Shown: in pieces, positions 35,543 through 45,732 of the stretch
Position numbering within the stretch: the stretch's first letter is position 1
How the letters are laid out: each line of letters starts with the position of its first letter
Origin: Bernardetia sp. ABR2-2B
Lineage (GTDB): Bacteria; Bacteroidota; Bacteroidia; Cytophagales; Bernardetiaceae
DNA length: 64,000 nt
NCBI RefSeq assembly: GCF_037126435.1
Contig: NZ_CP147020.1
Coordinates: forward strand, 891,001-955,000
Reading direction: 5' to 3'
Notes under the pieces: model-generated
The model's database searches: none
The model's input: only the letters and a program-made list of their open reading frames with translations
What the model was told of the DNA's origin: nothing
Translations under genes and position numbers: made by a program

Positions 35543-37012
35543 ATGAAAAGTACCATTTATTATTTACTAATTTTCACAGCTCTATTTTCAAGTTGTCAGA
35601 CAAAGCATAAGACAATAACAAAGGAAAAAGAATATAGCTTTCTGACCGATAGTTTGAATATTACCCAGCAATTAGAAAAACACAAACTTGCAGGTTTTAG
35701 TCTTGTTATTTTTAAAAATTATAAGATTGTATACTCTAGTCAAGATGGAGTAAAATCAACAGCCACACAGGAAAAAATAGATAAAAATACTGCTTTTTCT
35801 ACGGCATCAATCGCAAAACCAGTAGTATCACTTCTTTGTCACCTGCTTGAAGAAAAAGGACTAATTAATTTAGATGACCCAATAGATAGTTATCTAAAAC
35901 GTTGGCATTTGCCAAAAAGTAAGTTTACAGAAAATACTAGCCCAACTTGGAAACAGTTCTTAAATCATACAGCAGGAACAAGTCAGCAGGGCTTTGCAGA
36001 TTTTTATGAAGGAGACACGATTCCAACCATAAAACAAAGTCTTTTAGGACAACTTCCGAGATATGATAAAGAAATTGAATTTCTATTTACACCTAGTACG
36101 AGTTGGCAATATAGTGGTGGTGGTTATGTAATTATTCAAATGGCCTTGGAAGACAGTTTAAAAAAACCTATTTCAGAACTTGCACAAAAGTATATTTTTT
36201 CGCCTTTGGGATTGAGTAATACAACAATGATTCAACCTAATGAAAAGGGATTTTTGAAAAATGTTGCTCTTGTACATGACCAAGAAAATAAAGTTATCAA
36301 AACAGGATTACCAATAACACCACAAGTTGCACCATCAGGATTATGGTCAACTCCAACTGATTTGGCAAAATTTACTATTGAAATTCAAAACGCCTTACGC
36401 AATAAAAACAACAAAGTAATATCTACTACTATTGCTAAAAAAATAACTGAAGTAACAGCTCTAAAAAATGCTGTTGCTGGTTGGAGTTATGCAGGACAAA
36501 GGTCATTTGGATACAATAATTATGACTGGCTTAGATGTGGTGGCTCTAATACAGGAGTGGGTAGCGATATTTTTGCTACTATGACAGATGGAAATGGTTT
36601 CGTTTATATGGCAAATGGTGAAAAACAAAACCGTTTCCCTGTTTTTCATCAAACTAGAATAAAACTCTTGACATTGATGGACTGGAACAAAGAAATACCG
36701 AAAGAAGATATTCAAGAAATCCCTCAAAGTTTGAAAGAAAAATTAGTGGGAACGTATAATGATTTGCTTTATGGACAAGAAGGGCTGCCTACTAAAATTG
36801 TGGAAAAAGAGGGTCATCTCTATGTTGAATCTATGTTTTTTCAACGCTATGCAGGAAAAAACAAAACTGAATTACTTTACCTTAAAAATGGGTTGTTTAA
36901 AATTGTAGATTATCCAAATCTATTGAAACTCAACTTTGAAAATGATAAACTAAATTCTGTAATCTTGATAAGAGATAATATGAATGTTGAAATTAAGGTA
37001 GTAAAGAAGTAG
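35543..37012 (+). CDS. Serine hydrolase lipoprotein (S12 type) with altered third motif
   Basis: 489 residues. The lipoprotein signal ends LFSSC (Cys18). The SxxK motif is STASIAKP (near residue 93) and the Tyr motif is YSGGGY (near 192). In place of the usual HxG/KTG triad the protein has RCGGSNTG (near 334), with Cys where His or Lys is expected. After residue 395 comes a C-terminal domain of about 95 residues (LVGTYNDLLYGQEGLPTKIVEKEGHLYVES), as in DUF3471-type tails of related esterases. The enzyme is probably active since the altered residue is variable in S12 proteins. It follows the AraC regulator. Confidence 0.86.
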   Translation: MKSTIYYLLIFTALFSSCQTKHKTITKEKEYSFLTDSLNITQQLEKHKLAGFSLVIFKNYKIVYSSQDGVKSTATQEKIDKNTAFSTASIAKPVVSLLCHLLEEKGLINLDDPIDSYLKRWHLPKSKFTENTSPTWKQFLNHTAGTSQQGFADFYEGDTIPTIKQSLLGQLPRYDKEIEFLFTPSTSWQYSGGGYVIIQMALEDSLKKPISELAQKYIFSPLGLSNTTMIQPNEKGFLKNVALVHDQENKVIKTGLPITPQVAPSGLWSTPTDLAKFTIEIQNALRNKNNKVISTTIAKKITEVTALKNAVAGWSYAGQRSFGYNNYDWLRCGGSNTGVGSDIFATMTDGNGFVYMANGEKQNRFPVFHQTRIKLLTLMDWNKEIPKEDIQEIPQSLKEKLVGTYNDLLYGQEGLPTKIVEKEGHLYVESMFFQRYAGKNKTELLYLKNGLFKIVDYPNLLKLNFENDKLNSVILIRDNMNVEIKVVKK

Positions 37013-37250
37013 GTAAAATGAATGAAATGCTCTGACTTTAGTTATACCTCTTGACTATTTTATATAAGCAAGAGGTATTTAAAAGGGAAATAAAAAAGTA
37101 GAAATTATGTATTTATGAATTTTTATCTTTCCAAAATTCTGTTTTTTCATTAAAAATGAATAGTTTTATTTATCTGAAAATATCCCACCTTTTATTTTGT
37201 ATTAATTGATACATTCATTAATAATTAATCACTAATAACTAATCACTACT

Positions 37251-38519
37251 TTGTTTGAATTAGATAAATGGCAAGAAATATTTTTTACTATTAAACAGAA
37301 CAAACTACGTACTTTTCTGACTGCGTTTGGTGTTTTTTGGGGAATTTTTATGCTCGTTTTTATGCTCGGAGCAGGAAGTGGTCTTGAAAACGGAGTAAAA
37401 CAAGAGTTTGCAGGTTTTGCATCGAATGCGCTTTTTGTTTGGTCAAGAAAGACGACAATTCCATATAAAGGCTTACAGGCAGGAAGGCGTTTTCAATATA
37501 CACTTGCAAATGTAAAAGCACTCAAAAAGAAAGTGAAAGAAATTGAAGTTGTTGCACCTAGAATTGAAGTGGGAACTGTTCCGATGAGTTATGGAACAAA
37601 ATATGCCTCTTATTCTATGCGTGGAGAAACACCAGCACTTACCCAAATAAATGCAAAAGTGATTATGGCAGGGCGTTTTTTGAATCAATTTGATATTAAT
37701 GAAAAGCGAAAAGTTGCTGTGTTGGGTCAATCTGTTGCGAAAGAGTTATTTGGAACAGAGACTGTTGAAAATAATCCAAAAAAAATTATAGGGAAATATT
37801 TTAAGGCAAGAAATGTATTCTTTCAGATTATAGGAGTTACAAAGGAAGTTAGGAGTGGAAACCGTGCAGCAGAAGAGGAAGAAGCTATTTTTGTTCCTGT
37901 TACGACAGCTCAACAGATTTTTAATATGTCTGATAGAATAGATTGGTTTGTTTGTACACTTGACCCAAAAGCCAATGCTGTTGAAATAGAAAAAGAAGTC
38001 AAACTTACTTTAGCAAGTTATCATTCTGTTTCTCCAGAAGATTTTTCTGCGATTGGTTCGTGGAACACAAGTAAAGAGTTTCAAAAATTTGATACTATCT
38101 TTATTGCTATTCGTGGTTTTATTTGGTTTGTTGGAATTTTTACGCTTCTAGCAGGAATTATTGGAGTAGGAAATATTATGATAATTACTGTAAAAGAACG
38201 CACTCGTGAAATTGGTGTTAGGAAAGCTCTTGGTGCAACTCCTTCTTCTATCATTGCACTTATTCTTCAAGAAGCCATTTTTCTGACAGCTCTTCCTGGT
38301 TATGTTGGTCTAGTAACAGGGACGGCAGTTGTTTTTGGAGTAAATACGCTTTTAAAGACAATGAAAGCCGAAAATCAGTTTTTTGCTAATCCTATCATTC
38401 AGTGGGAAGTAGCTGTTGGTGCTTTAGCGTTATTAATTATTTCTGGAACAATTGCTGGGCTTATCCCTGCTATTTTGGCTGCACGAGTAAATCCAATTGA
38501 GGCACTTAGAGATGAGTAA
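37251..38519 (+). CDS. MacB/FtsX-type ABC transporter permease, orphan, TTG start
   Basis: 422 residues. The start is TTG at 37251: the next residues (FELDKWQEIFFTIKQNKLRTFLTAFGVFWGIFML) are exactly how members of this family begin, and no in-frame ATG is near. One N-terminal helix (about 17-39) is followed by a large periplasmic MacB domain (about 45-265), then three C-terminal helices (275-300, 325-350, 385-405), ending in the family tail LAARVNPIEALRDE. Normally such permeases are next to an ATPase, a partner permease and an HlyD-like protein; here none is adjacent, so it must work with subunits encoded elsewhere or be a leftover. Confidence 0.88.
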   Translation: MFELDKWQEIFFTIKQNKLRTFLTAFGVFWGIFMLVFMLGAGSGLENGVKQEFAGFASNALFVWSRKTTIPYKGLQAGRRFQYTLANVKALKKKVKEIEVVAPRIEVGTVPMSYGTKYASYSMRGETPALTQINAKVIMAGRFLNQFDINEKRKVAVLGQSVAKELFGTETVENNPKKIIGKYFKARNVFFQIIGVTKEVRSGNRAAEEEEAIFVPVTTAQQIFNMSDRIDWFVCTLDPKANAVEIEKEVKLTLASYHSVSPEDFSAIGSWNTSKEFQKFDTIFIAIRGFIWFVGIFTLLAGIIGVGNIMIITVKERTREIGVRKALGATPSSIIALILQEAIFLTALPGYVGLVTGTAVVFGVNTLLKTMKAENQFFANPIIQWEVAVGALALLIISGTIAGLIPAILAARVNPIEALRDE

Positions 38520-38525
38520 AACAAG

Positions 38526-38565
38526 AACCCTCGTTGAAGCTCAAATACAGCCTTCAAGGAGGGTT
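38526..38565. terminator. Hairpin between the MacB-like permease and obgE
   Basis: AACCCTC-TTGAAG pairs with CTTCAA-GAGGGTT, with one G bulge on each arm. It sits between convergent genes. The loop words (CTCAAATACAGCC) relate it to the CAACGACGG repeat group. Confidence 0.65.
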
Positions 38566-38576
38566 CAATATAAAAA

Positions 38577-39569
38577 CTACTTCTGCAAATTTTCCCAAAT
38601 TTTATCTTTTAAAGTATCTAAATTCATTTGAGCTACTGCTGAAATAAAAATATGCTCAATTTCTTTTGGCAAATCATCAGCTAACATCATTTTGAGTTCG
38701 TCATCTATTAAATCCATTTTTGAGATAGCTAAAAGACGTTTTTTGTCTAATAGTTCTGGATTATACTTTTCAAGTTCATCTACTAAAATATCATATTCTG
38801 CTCTTATATTTTTTGTGTCTGCCGAAATAACAAACAAAAGCATTGAATTTCGTTCAATGTGTCTCAAGAAACGAACGCCTAAGCCTTTTCCATCTGCTGC
38901 ACCTTCAATAATTCCTGGAATATCAGCCATCACAAACGAACGATGATCACGATACGGAACAACTCCCAAATTAGGAACAAGCGTAGTGAAAGCATAATTT
39001 GCAATCTTTGGTTTGGCTGCCGAAACTACTGAAAGCAGTGTCGATTTTCCTGCATTGGGAAAACCTACCAAACCAACGTCAGCCAGAACTTTTAGCTCTA
39101 GTGTAAACCAATCTTCCACACAAGGCTCACCTGGTTGAGCATATTCAGGAGCTTGATTGACGGAAGTACGAAAATGAAAGTTTCCTAGTCCTCCTCGCCC
39201 TCCGTGTAATAAAATTGCTTCTTGTCCATCTTCCAAAACTTCAGCTACTTTTTCGCCTGTTTCAGAGTTTTTGACAACTGTTCCCAATGGAACTTCCAAA
39301 ATAGTATCTTCGCCTTGTTTGCCCGAACTTTTTTGTCCACTTCCATTTCCTCCATCTTCTGCAAAAACATGTTTTTGGTAACGCAAATGAATGAGCGTCC
39401 AAAGTTGAGAGTTGGCACGAATAATAACGTGTCCACCTCGTCCACCATCGCCACCGTCAGGACCACCCAAGGGAACGTGTTTTTCTTTGCGAAAATGTCT
39501 AGAACCTGCTCCACCCTTACCAGAGCGAAGAAATAATTTAACGTAATCTATGAAGTTAGGAGAATCCAA
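38577..39569 (-). CDS. obgE: Obg family GTPase
   Basis: A ribosome-associated GTPase needed for large-subunit maturation. The glycine-rich Obg fold is visible at the N-terminus ([32 protein letters not shown]). The G domain shows G1 GFPNAGKST (near residue 169), G2/switch I YAFTT, G3 DIPGIIEGA and G4 SKMD. Its 330 residues lack the C-terminal OCT domain of some homologues, as usual for Bacteroidota. The start at 39569 ([12 protein letters not shown]) is the family N-terminus. A TATCTTTG -7-like element lies at 39734-39741 on this strand. Confidence 0.96.
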   Translation of the reverse strand: MDSPNFIDYVKLFLRSGKGGAGSRHFRKEKHVPLGGPDGGDGGRGGHVIIRANSQLWTLIHLRYQKHVFAEDGGNGSGQKSSGKQGEDTILEVPLGTVVKNSETGEKVAEVLEDGQEAILLHGGRGGLGNFHFRTSVNQAPEYAQPGEPCVEDWFTLELKVLADVGLVGFPNAGKSTLLSVVSAAKPKIANYAFTTLVPNLGVVPYRDHRSFVMADIPGIIEGAADGKGLGVRFLRHIERNSMLLFVISADTKNIRAEYDILVDELEKYNPELLDKKRLLAISKMDLIDDELKMMLADDLPKEIEHIFISAVAQMNLDTLKDKIWENLQK

Positions 39570-39592
39570 ATCGGTTTTCAGTTATCAGTTAA

Positions 39593-39640
39593 TAACAATT
39601 ACGAATTACGAATTAAAAATTATGAATTAATATAAATACT
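39593..39640. repeat. Family 3 repeat fragment
   Basis: AACAATTACGAATTACGAAT and TTAAAAATTATGAATTAAT match the left part of the copies at 9931 and 20731. The rest of the 385-bp gap (39570-39954) is plain AT-rich sequence holding the obgE promoter region. Confidence 0.5.
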
Positions 39641-39954
39641 ATTCTTTTTTTAATTACTAGTACATTAGATAATTGTAATAATTTTTTTAGCAAATTACAT
39701 AATTGATAAAAGAATCAATTATTTATTAATTTACAAAGATACGGATTTTTGAATGAGTAATTTGAGTTATTTTTTTGAAAAGTATAAGATGACTGTGTTT
39801 TGAGCTAATAAATTAGAGCAACATGATTAACTAAGTTAATTTTATTATTCAACAATTAGATTGGATTTCTCAAATAGATTGACTATTTTTAATATATGAG
39901 AGTATTCCCCATTCTCTTTCCCTTAATTTTTATTCAGATATTTTCTTTTCTCTC

Positions 39955-42900
39955 TTGAAAAATTCACTTTCTTTTTTACTAAAAAACAGTAGTAAGTCAA
40001 AATATATTATTTTTTCTTCTGTTTTTTTTCTGTGCTTTTTGATTTATATTCCTTTGAAGGCACAAGTAGGAAAACCTTTCATTCATAACTATAGCTCAAA
40101 AGAATACAAGGCACATGTTCAGAATTGGAGCTTGACGCAAGATAGCCGTGGAGTAATATATATTGGAAACGGAGATGGTATTTTGGAGTTTGATGGAAAT
40201 AATTGGCGTATTATTCCGATTACCAAGAGCAAAGGAACAGGGTTTTCTATGTTTTATTCTGATTTAGGAAAAAGTTATAACGACAAAGTATATGTAGGAG
40301 CAAACAATGAGTTTGGTTATCTAACTGCAAATACACAAGGTTATTTAGAATACAATTCATTAATAGGTTTATTAGATACCATTCCTAATTTTGATAGGAT
40401 TTTGAAGGTTGTTCAGCAAAAAACAGAAAAAAGTAATGAGATTATCTTCTATGCTCCTTCTTTAAGAAAAATATTTATTTTAGAAGGTGAGGGCAGAGAG
40501 GCAAAATTGGACACGCTTTCTTATAATAGGTATCAAGTTATTTTTGATATAGATGAGAGAGCTTATTTTTGGGATTTGAATAAAGGTTTGCAAAAGATAG
40601 AGAATAAAAAATTTGTTCCTGTTTCAGCCAATTCATTCTATGAAAGCCATATTACTGATTTAATAATAAAAGAGACTGAAGATACGCAACTTATTTACGC
40701 AAGAGGCTATACCGTTTCAGAAGATAGAAGAATTAATATTACTGACAGAAAATTATACCGTGTTTCTACTTCTCAATTTGAAGTAAGCACTCCACAAGAT
40801 GTCTCAGATGAATATCCAGAATTTCTAGCATTTCTGAACGGAATACGATATTCATACGGTATTTATAATAAGGTCTTACGTCTACCTTCTAATAAAATAG
40901 CTGTTTTAGATAGCAGAAGTGGAATATATGTGTTGAGTGAAAAAGGAGCTTTACAGCAAAAAGTAATAGAAGAAACAGGTCTTTTATCAAATAACATCTA
41001 TGATATGACAGTTACAGATAAAGGCAACTTGTTTCTAGCGATGAACAAAGGTGTTGCACACGTAGAAACTGCTTCTCCAATCTCGTTTTGGGATAAAAAT
41101 TCAGGTTTAGACGGAGTAGTAGAAGCTATACACCATTATAAAGGAATAACATATGTCGGTACGCATCAAGGATTATATTATTTAAAGGGAGATAAAGCAA
41201 AAAAAATAAAAGGCGATACTCCTTTGGATACTCAAACGTGGGGCTTTACTCGCTTCACACCCGTTTCTGAAGATGGAACTCCTCAAGAAGAAATACTGCT
41301 TGTAAGTGATAATAATGGCACTCATCAAATCACAGACTCAACAGCAAAAAATATTTTGGCTCGTAGAGAGACAGCTTATGATTTTTATCAATCTAAAAAA
41401 ACTCCAAATCGTGTTTTTGTAATGTATGGAGATGGATTGAGTGCAATAAATTATGATAATGGAAAATGGACTTTTGAAGAATATGTTCCTCATCTAAAAG
41501 ATGATGTTAGAATGGTAGCAGAAGATAAAAATGGAAACCTTTGGCTAGGAACATTCAGAAATGGAGCTATCAAAATTCCATATTATGAAGACCCTAAAGA
41601 AATTACAACTGATAAAATAAAATATTACAAAGAAGAACAAGGATTTTCATCTCTCAAAAATGTATTAGTATATCCTTTCAAAGGCGATGTTATTTTTGCA
41701 ACTGAAGGAGGACTTTATAGATATGATGAGCAGAATGATAAAATGATTCCTGCACCAGAATTACAAGGAACAACTCTAGCTGATGGAAGTAGAGATATTT
41801 TTTCCTTTACAGAAGGTGCGAATGGTGATTTGTATTACTCGGGTCTGCAAAGTGCAACAGGCTCAATGGGAATAGCAAAAAAACAAGCAGATGGAAGTTA
41901 TGAATTGTATGAAACTCCCTTTAAGAAAATTGCTGAAATGATGGTTTTGGCTCATTATTTAGCTCCTGATGGAACAATGTGGTTCGGTGGTTCGGAAGGT
42001 GTCTTTAGATATGACCCAAAAGAAGATACTGATTATTATAAGGCAAGAAATATACTGATTAGAAAAGTACAAATAGGTAAAGATTCAGTAGTTTATGGAG
42101 GATTTGCACAAAAGTATGCTATTAATAAAAATCCTTCCTATCAAATTATTTCATTAGATGAAGAACTGCCTTATGAGCTAAATTCACTTACTTTTGAGTT
42201 CTCGTTGCCTGATTTTGGAGAAGGAAAAAACAAATATCGCTATCGCTTAAAAGGATTTAGTGAAGAGTGGAGCGAATGGACAACAGATAGTAAAGCAATT
42301 TATACAAATCTTTTTGAAGGAAAATATACTTTTGAGGTAGAAGGAAAAAATAGCTACGAGCAGCTAAGTAATATTACTGGTTATTCTTTTACCATAAAAG
42401 CACCTTGGTATAGAGCGTGGTGGGCATTTATTATTTATGCTATTATTGCCATTGCTTTAGTTTGGCTCGTTGTGAAATGGAATACTCGTCGTTTGGAAAA
42501 AGACAAAGAAAAACTAGAAGCTATCGTAGAGCAAAGAACTGCCGAAATCCAGCAACAAAAGGAAGAAATAGAACAACAAGCAAACAATGTTCTTCTTGCT
42601 AATGCCGAAATAAATCAACAAAAAGAAGAAATAGAGGCACAAGCAGAAAGTTTGGTTGATGCTAATCTTTCTATCCAAAAACAAAATCAAGAAATCTTGA
42701 TTCAAAAAGAAGAAGTAGAAAACTCATATAAAAACATTCAAATACTTTCTGAAATTGGTCAGAAAATTACTCAAATCTTAAATCAAAAAGATTTAGTCAA
42801 AACGGTTTATAGCAATATAAATGCTCTGATGCCTGCCGAATTTTTTGGTATTGGACTTTACAATCCACAGCTACAACGCATTGAGTTTTCTGGTTTTATA

Positions 42901-44025
42901 GAAAATAATGAAGAAATGCCTTTTCATTATGATAGATTAGAAGAAACTGAAAGTAAGTCTGTTATTTCTTTTTCACAACGAAAAGAGCTGATAGAAAATG
43001 ATTTTTTAACAGATTTGAAGAAAATTCAAGAAGAAAAAGGAGAAAAGTTTGAAGCAAAAGTAGGGCAGATTCCTCAATCATTTGTCTATCTACCTTTATT
43101 TGTAGAACAAAAACCTGTGGGTGTAATTACGGTTCAGAGTTTAGAAAAAAATGCGTACGGAGAGCAACAACTTACCATTCTTCGCACACTTGCAGCCTAT
43201 ACTTCGATTGCCTTAGATAATGTTTCGGCATATCAAATGATTCAAGAAAAAAACAGAAATATTACAGATTCTATTCGTTATGCAAATACCATTCAAGGTG
43301 CAGTTTTACCTCATCAAAATGAGTTTTCGAAGTTATTTAATGAGCATTTTATTCTTTATAATCCTAAAGATATTGTTTCGGGTGATTTTTATTGGTTAGC
43401 TCATAAACAAAACATTACTTATTTGGCTGCTATTGATTGTACTGGACACGGTGTTCCAGGGGCATTTATGTCTATGATAGGACATTCAATTCTGACAGAA
43501 GTAATTAACGAAATACCAGCTGCTACTCCTGCAAAGATTTTGGAGGAAATGAACGACCGTTTGGTTTTGGCGCTTCATCAAAATCAAGAATCTAATTCTG
43601 ATGGAATGGATATGTGTTTGTGTGCTTTCCACTTTACAGATTCTGATGATGATACAAAAGTAGAGTTTGCAGGAGCAAAACGAGCTTTATATTATGCCTT
43701 ACCTAATTCAGCAAAATCAGAAATAGAGGTTTTACCAGCTACAAGACGTTCTATTGGTGGCAAACAGCGTGTAGAAAAACCATTTGAAAACAATAAAATT
43801 AATGTTCCAAAAGGTACAACTTTTTATCTAACTACTGATGGTTATGTCGACCAAAATAGTCCTCAAGGTAATAAGATAGGAACACTAAAATTTTTGGAAA
43901 CCTTAAAAGATATTTCGGATAAATCACTCGCAGAACAACATCTACATTTAGTAAATTACTTAGACAAATTCCAAAGTACGACTGAACAACGAGACGATAT
44001 TACCATTATAGGAATTAGAGTTTAA
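39955..44025 (+). CDS. Large membrane sensor: Reg_prop propeller, Y_Y_Y, coiled coil, GAF, SpoIIE phosphatase
   Basis: 1356 residues with a TTG start at 39955 that places a signal peptide (ends LKAQ); the upstream ATG at 39896 is out of frame. Residues 40-700 hold repeats of Reg_prop type (a periplasmic beta-propeller sensor). Residues 740-810 are a Y_Y_Y domain (LNSLTFEFSLPDFGEGKNKYRYRLKG). One transmembrane helix lies at about 820-842. A glutamine-rich coiled coil with two near repeats (AEIQQQKEEIEQQA, AEINQQKEEIEAQA) follows, then a GAF domain (about 935-1095). A SpoIIE/PP2C phosphatase ends the protein (GDFYWLA, DCTGHGVPGAFMS, DDITIIGIRV). It should dephosphorylate an anti-anti-sigma-like protein in response to an external signal. 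A strong terminator follows. Confidence 0.9.
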   Translation: MKNSLSFLLKNSSKSKYIIFSSVFFLCFLIYIPLKAQVGKPFIHNYSSKEYKAHVQNWSLTQDSRGVIYIGNGDGILEFDGNNWRIIPITKSKGTGFSMFYSDLGKSYNDKVYVGANNEFGYLTANTQGYLEYNSLIGLLDTIPNFDRILKVVQQKTEKSNEIIFYAPSLRKIFILEGEGREAKLDTLSYNRYQVIFDIDERAYFWDLNKGLQKIENKKFVPVSANSFYESHITDLIIKETEDTQLIYARGYTVSEDRRINITDRKLYRVSTSQFEVSTPQDVSDEYPEFLAFLNGIRYSYGIYNKVLRLPSNKIAVLDSRSGIYVLSEKGALQQKVIEETGLLSNNIYDMTVTDKGNLFLAMNKGVAHVETASPISFWDKNSGLDGVVEAIHHYKGITYVGTHQGLYYLKGDKAKKIKGDTPLDTQTWGFTRFTPVSEDGTPQEEILLVSDNNGTHQITDSTAKNILARRETAYDFYQSKKTPNRVFVMYGDGLSAINYDNGKWTFEEYVPHLKDDVRMVAEDKNGNLWLGTFRNGAIKIPYYEDPKEITTDKIKYYKEEQGFSSLKNVLVYPFKGDVIFATEGGLYRYDEQNDKMIPAPELQGTTLADGSRDIFSFTEGANGDLYYSGLQSATGSMGIAKKQADGSYELYETPFKKIAEMMVLAHYLAPDGTMWFGGSEGVFRYDPKEDTDYYKARNILIRKVQIGKDSVVYGGFAQKYAINKNPSYQIISLDEELPYELNSLTFEFSLPDFGEGKNKYRYRLKGFSEEWSEWTTDSKAIYTNLFEGKYTFEVEGKNSYEQLSNITGYSFTIKAPWYRAWWAFIIYAIIAIALVWLVVKWNTRRLEKDKEKLEAIVEQRTAEIQQQKEEIEQQANNVLLANAEINQQKEEIEAQAESLVDANLSIQKQNQEILIQKEEVENSYKNIQILSEIGQKITQILNQKDLVKTVYSNINALMPAEFFGIGLYNPQLQRIEFSGFIENNEEMPFHYDRLEETESKSVISFSQRKELIENDFLTDLKKIQEEKGEKFEAKVGQIPQSFVYLPLFVEQKPVGVITVQSLEKNAYGEQQLTILRTLAAYTSIALDNVSAYQMIQEKNRNITDSIRYANTIQGAVLPHQNEFSKLFNEHFILYNPKDIVSGDFYWLAHKQNITYLAAIDCTGHGVPGAFMSMIGHSILTEVINEIPAATPAKILEEMNDRLVLALHQNQESNSDGMDMCLCAFHFTDSDDDTKVEFAGAKRALYYALPNSAKSEIEVLPATRRSIGGKQRVEKPFENNKINVPKGTTFYLTTDGYVDQNSPQGNKIGTLKFLETLKDISDKSLAEQHLHLVNYLDKFQSTTEQRDDITIIGIRV

Positions 44026-44070
44026 AAAAAAGAGTTTGAAAATCTAAACAATTTTCAAACTCTTTTTTTT
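44024..44070 (+). terminator. Terminator after the SpoIIE-type sensor
   Basis: AAAGAGTTTGAAAAT pairs with ATTTTCAAACTCTTT around a short loop and runs into eight T. The A run on the other side makes it usable from the opposite strand too. Confidence 0.9.
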
Positions 44071-44086
44071 CACGGTTTATTTTAAG

Positions 44087-44392
44087 TTAGCTTTTTATCC
44101 AAATTATAAGTTCTTGTTCTATTCTCTCTACCAAATTCAAATCTGTTTTTGCTATTGTTATAAAAAACTGATTTCCATCTATCACTCCTGTTACTTCCAA
44201 AATATCTTCTAATTTTAGCTTAAAAGAATCTTTTGCTAAAGCCGAAAAAGAAGAAAAGTTTTGAATTTCTAAATAACCATAATTTTCTAATTGGTTTAAT
44301 AGATTTTTATCAATGGGTTTAGAAAGCGTATAACAATTTCTTATAAACTGACGACAATTTTTGATTTGTTTTACTTCAAAATAATTATTCAT
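44087..44392 (-). CDS. Unknown 101-residue protein in the V4R-like operon
   Basis: Not recognised. A soluble small protein with a basic N-terminal third (YFEVKQIKNCRQFIRNCYTLSKPIDKNLLNQLENYGYLEIQNF) that could be a winged-helix-like fold, and a strand-helix C-terminus (QFFITIAKTDLNLVERIEQELIIWI). It starts 15 bp after the 428-residue protein and is last in a three-gene operon (46083 to 44087). Its role is presumably tied to that protein. Confidence 0.55.
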   Translation of the reverse strand: MNNYFEVKQIKNCRQFIRNCYTLSKPIDKNLLNQLENYGYLEIQNFSSFSALAKDSFKLKLEDILEVTGVIDGNQFFITIAKTDLNLVERIEQELIIWIKS

Positions 44393-44407
44393 AATCCATT
44401 TTCTAAA

Positions 44408-45694
44408 TTACCCTACTGTAATTTGGTCAAACTGGCTATGTTCTCTTACTCTACATATATGTTTTTGTGTCTGAAAGAAAGAAGCATTTTGAACCAGTTT
44501 TTTGTACTCGTTTTCATCTAATGTTATAAAACCTTCTGTCAGCGCAGTATTATAAACCAAATTCATTATTCCTGCAACTCCCCCAGAAGCTAAAAAGGAA
44601 ACAGGTAATGATGTTTCGCTATCAAAATGAGCTAAATAATTATTTGGTTCATAACCACTTACAATTTTCATTTTGAGTTTTTGATTGGATGCTAATTCTT
44701 GTATCTCCCAAACCCCCCAACCAAAAGCATTTACAACAGCCGTAATTCCGTGTACCCAGTCTTCTTTATTCTGAATCATGGGTTTTATCATAGCATTCCA
44801 TTCTGTTGATTGCATTACGCCTCCAAAGGTATTGTAAGCACATATATGACCTGCTTCTGTGAGCAATTGAGCAGCCAAAGGAAGTCCATCATCTCCCATT
44901 TCATCTTCAAAAAGTTTTAATAATTTGTATGAAATCAAGCAATAATAATTAGCATACATACGAGTGAGCAAAACCCCAAAAGCATCTATCAAACCCGTTT
45001 TTGAATCTCCTTGCAAATCCATATTTGTTAGAGCTTGACGTATTCCATCATAATCAATTGTCGTATCAGAAGGCTGATTGAGTTGAGCAGTTTGATACTT
45101 TCCCTCTTGTGGCGAAGAAATTAAATTTGTTTGATTTTCATCACTACTTTTTCTTATAAATACCTCAAAAGAACTCTTTGGATCTCCTTGAGAAATACAC
45201 TCTTTTTGTTCTGTTTGAAGAGTTCCTAAAGGCAAATCAAAAATAGCTTCGGCTGCACCTGCAATATAACCAGCAGCAAAGAAAGCAACTCCTTTTTTAT
45301 TTTTTTCACGAAGCCCAAATTTTATTTTCCAACCAATTCCATAATGTTCGGAAGGCGAATCAACTTTTCCACCCTCTTTTATAAGATTAGACAAGTCAAT
45401 AATTCCAAATCCACAAAAACGAAAATAATCTTGACAAATTTGTTTTTTATCTTCTATCGATAATTCTTGATTATCCTTCTCTTTAAAAAAGTTAGAAAAC
45501 TGTGTGTGAGCAATCTCTTGTGAACTATCTGAAAGTATGGGATAGACATTGAGATAAGAACTGGTATCTTCAATAACAGCTTGTAGATAAACATTATAAT
45601 GATGACAATGGAAAATCATTGGCTCACCAGTAGCAATATAGGCATTTCTGTTATAATGGTAATTTCCTCGCAAAAGTTGAGAAGTTTGTTGCAT
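44408..45694 (-). CDS. V4R-like two-domain cytoplasmic protein
   Basis: 428 residues, no signal peptide. The N-terminal half ends in IAGAAEAIF ... TEQKECISQGDPKSSFEVFI, which has the Cys-containing closing motif of 4-vinyl-reductase (V4R) domains, known as small-molecule-binding modules. The second half (GLIDAFGVLLTRMYANYYCLISYKLLKLFEDEMG ... NAFGWGVWEIQEL) has a similar helix-then-strand order and may be a second, diverged copy. The opening EPMIFHCHHYNVYLQ is conserved-looking with three His. The ligand is unknown. It is the middle gene of a small operon. Confidence 0.6.
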   Translation of the reverse strand: MQQTSQLLRGNYHYNRNAYIATGEPMIFHCHHYNVYLQAVIEDTSSYLNVYPILSDSSQEIAHTQFSNFFKEKDNQELSIEDKKQICQDYFRFCGFGIIDLSNLIKEGGKVDSPSEHYGIGWKIKFGLREKNKKGVAFFAAGYIAGAAEAIFDLPLGTLQTEQKECISQGDPKSSFEVFIRKSSDENQTNLISSPQEGKYQTAQLNQPSDTTIDYDGIRQALTNMDLQGDSKTGLIDAFGVLLTRMYANYYCLISYKLLKLFEDEMGDDGLPLAAQLLTEAGHICAYNTFGGVMQSTEWNAMIKPMIQNKEDWVHGITAVVNAFGWGVWEIQELASNQKLKMKIVSGYEPNNYLAHFDSETSLPVSFLASGGVAGIMNLVYNTALTEGFITLDENEYKKLVQNASFFQTQKHICRVREHSQFDQITVG

Positions 45695-45732
45695 AAATTT
45701 AATAATTATAGAAAAAAGAGGGGTAGTTATTT

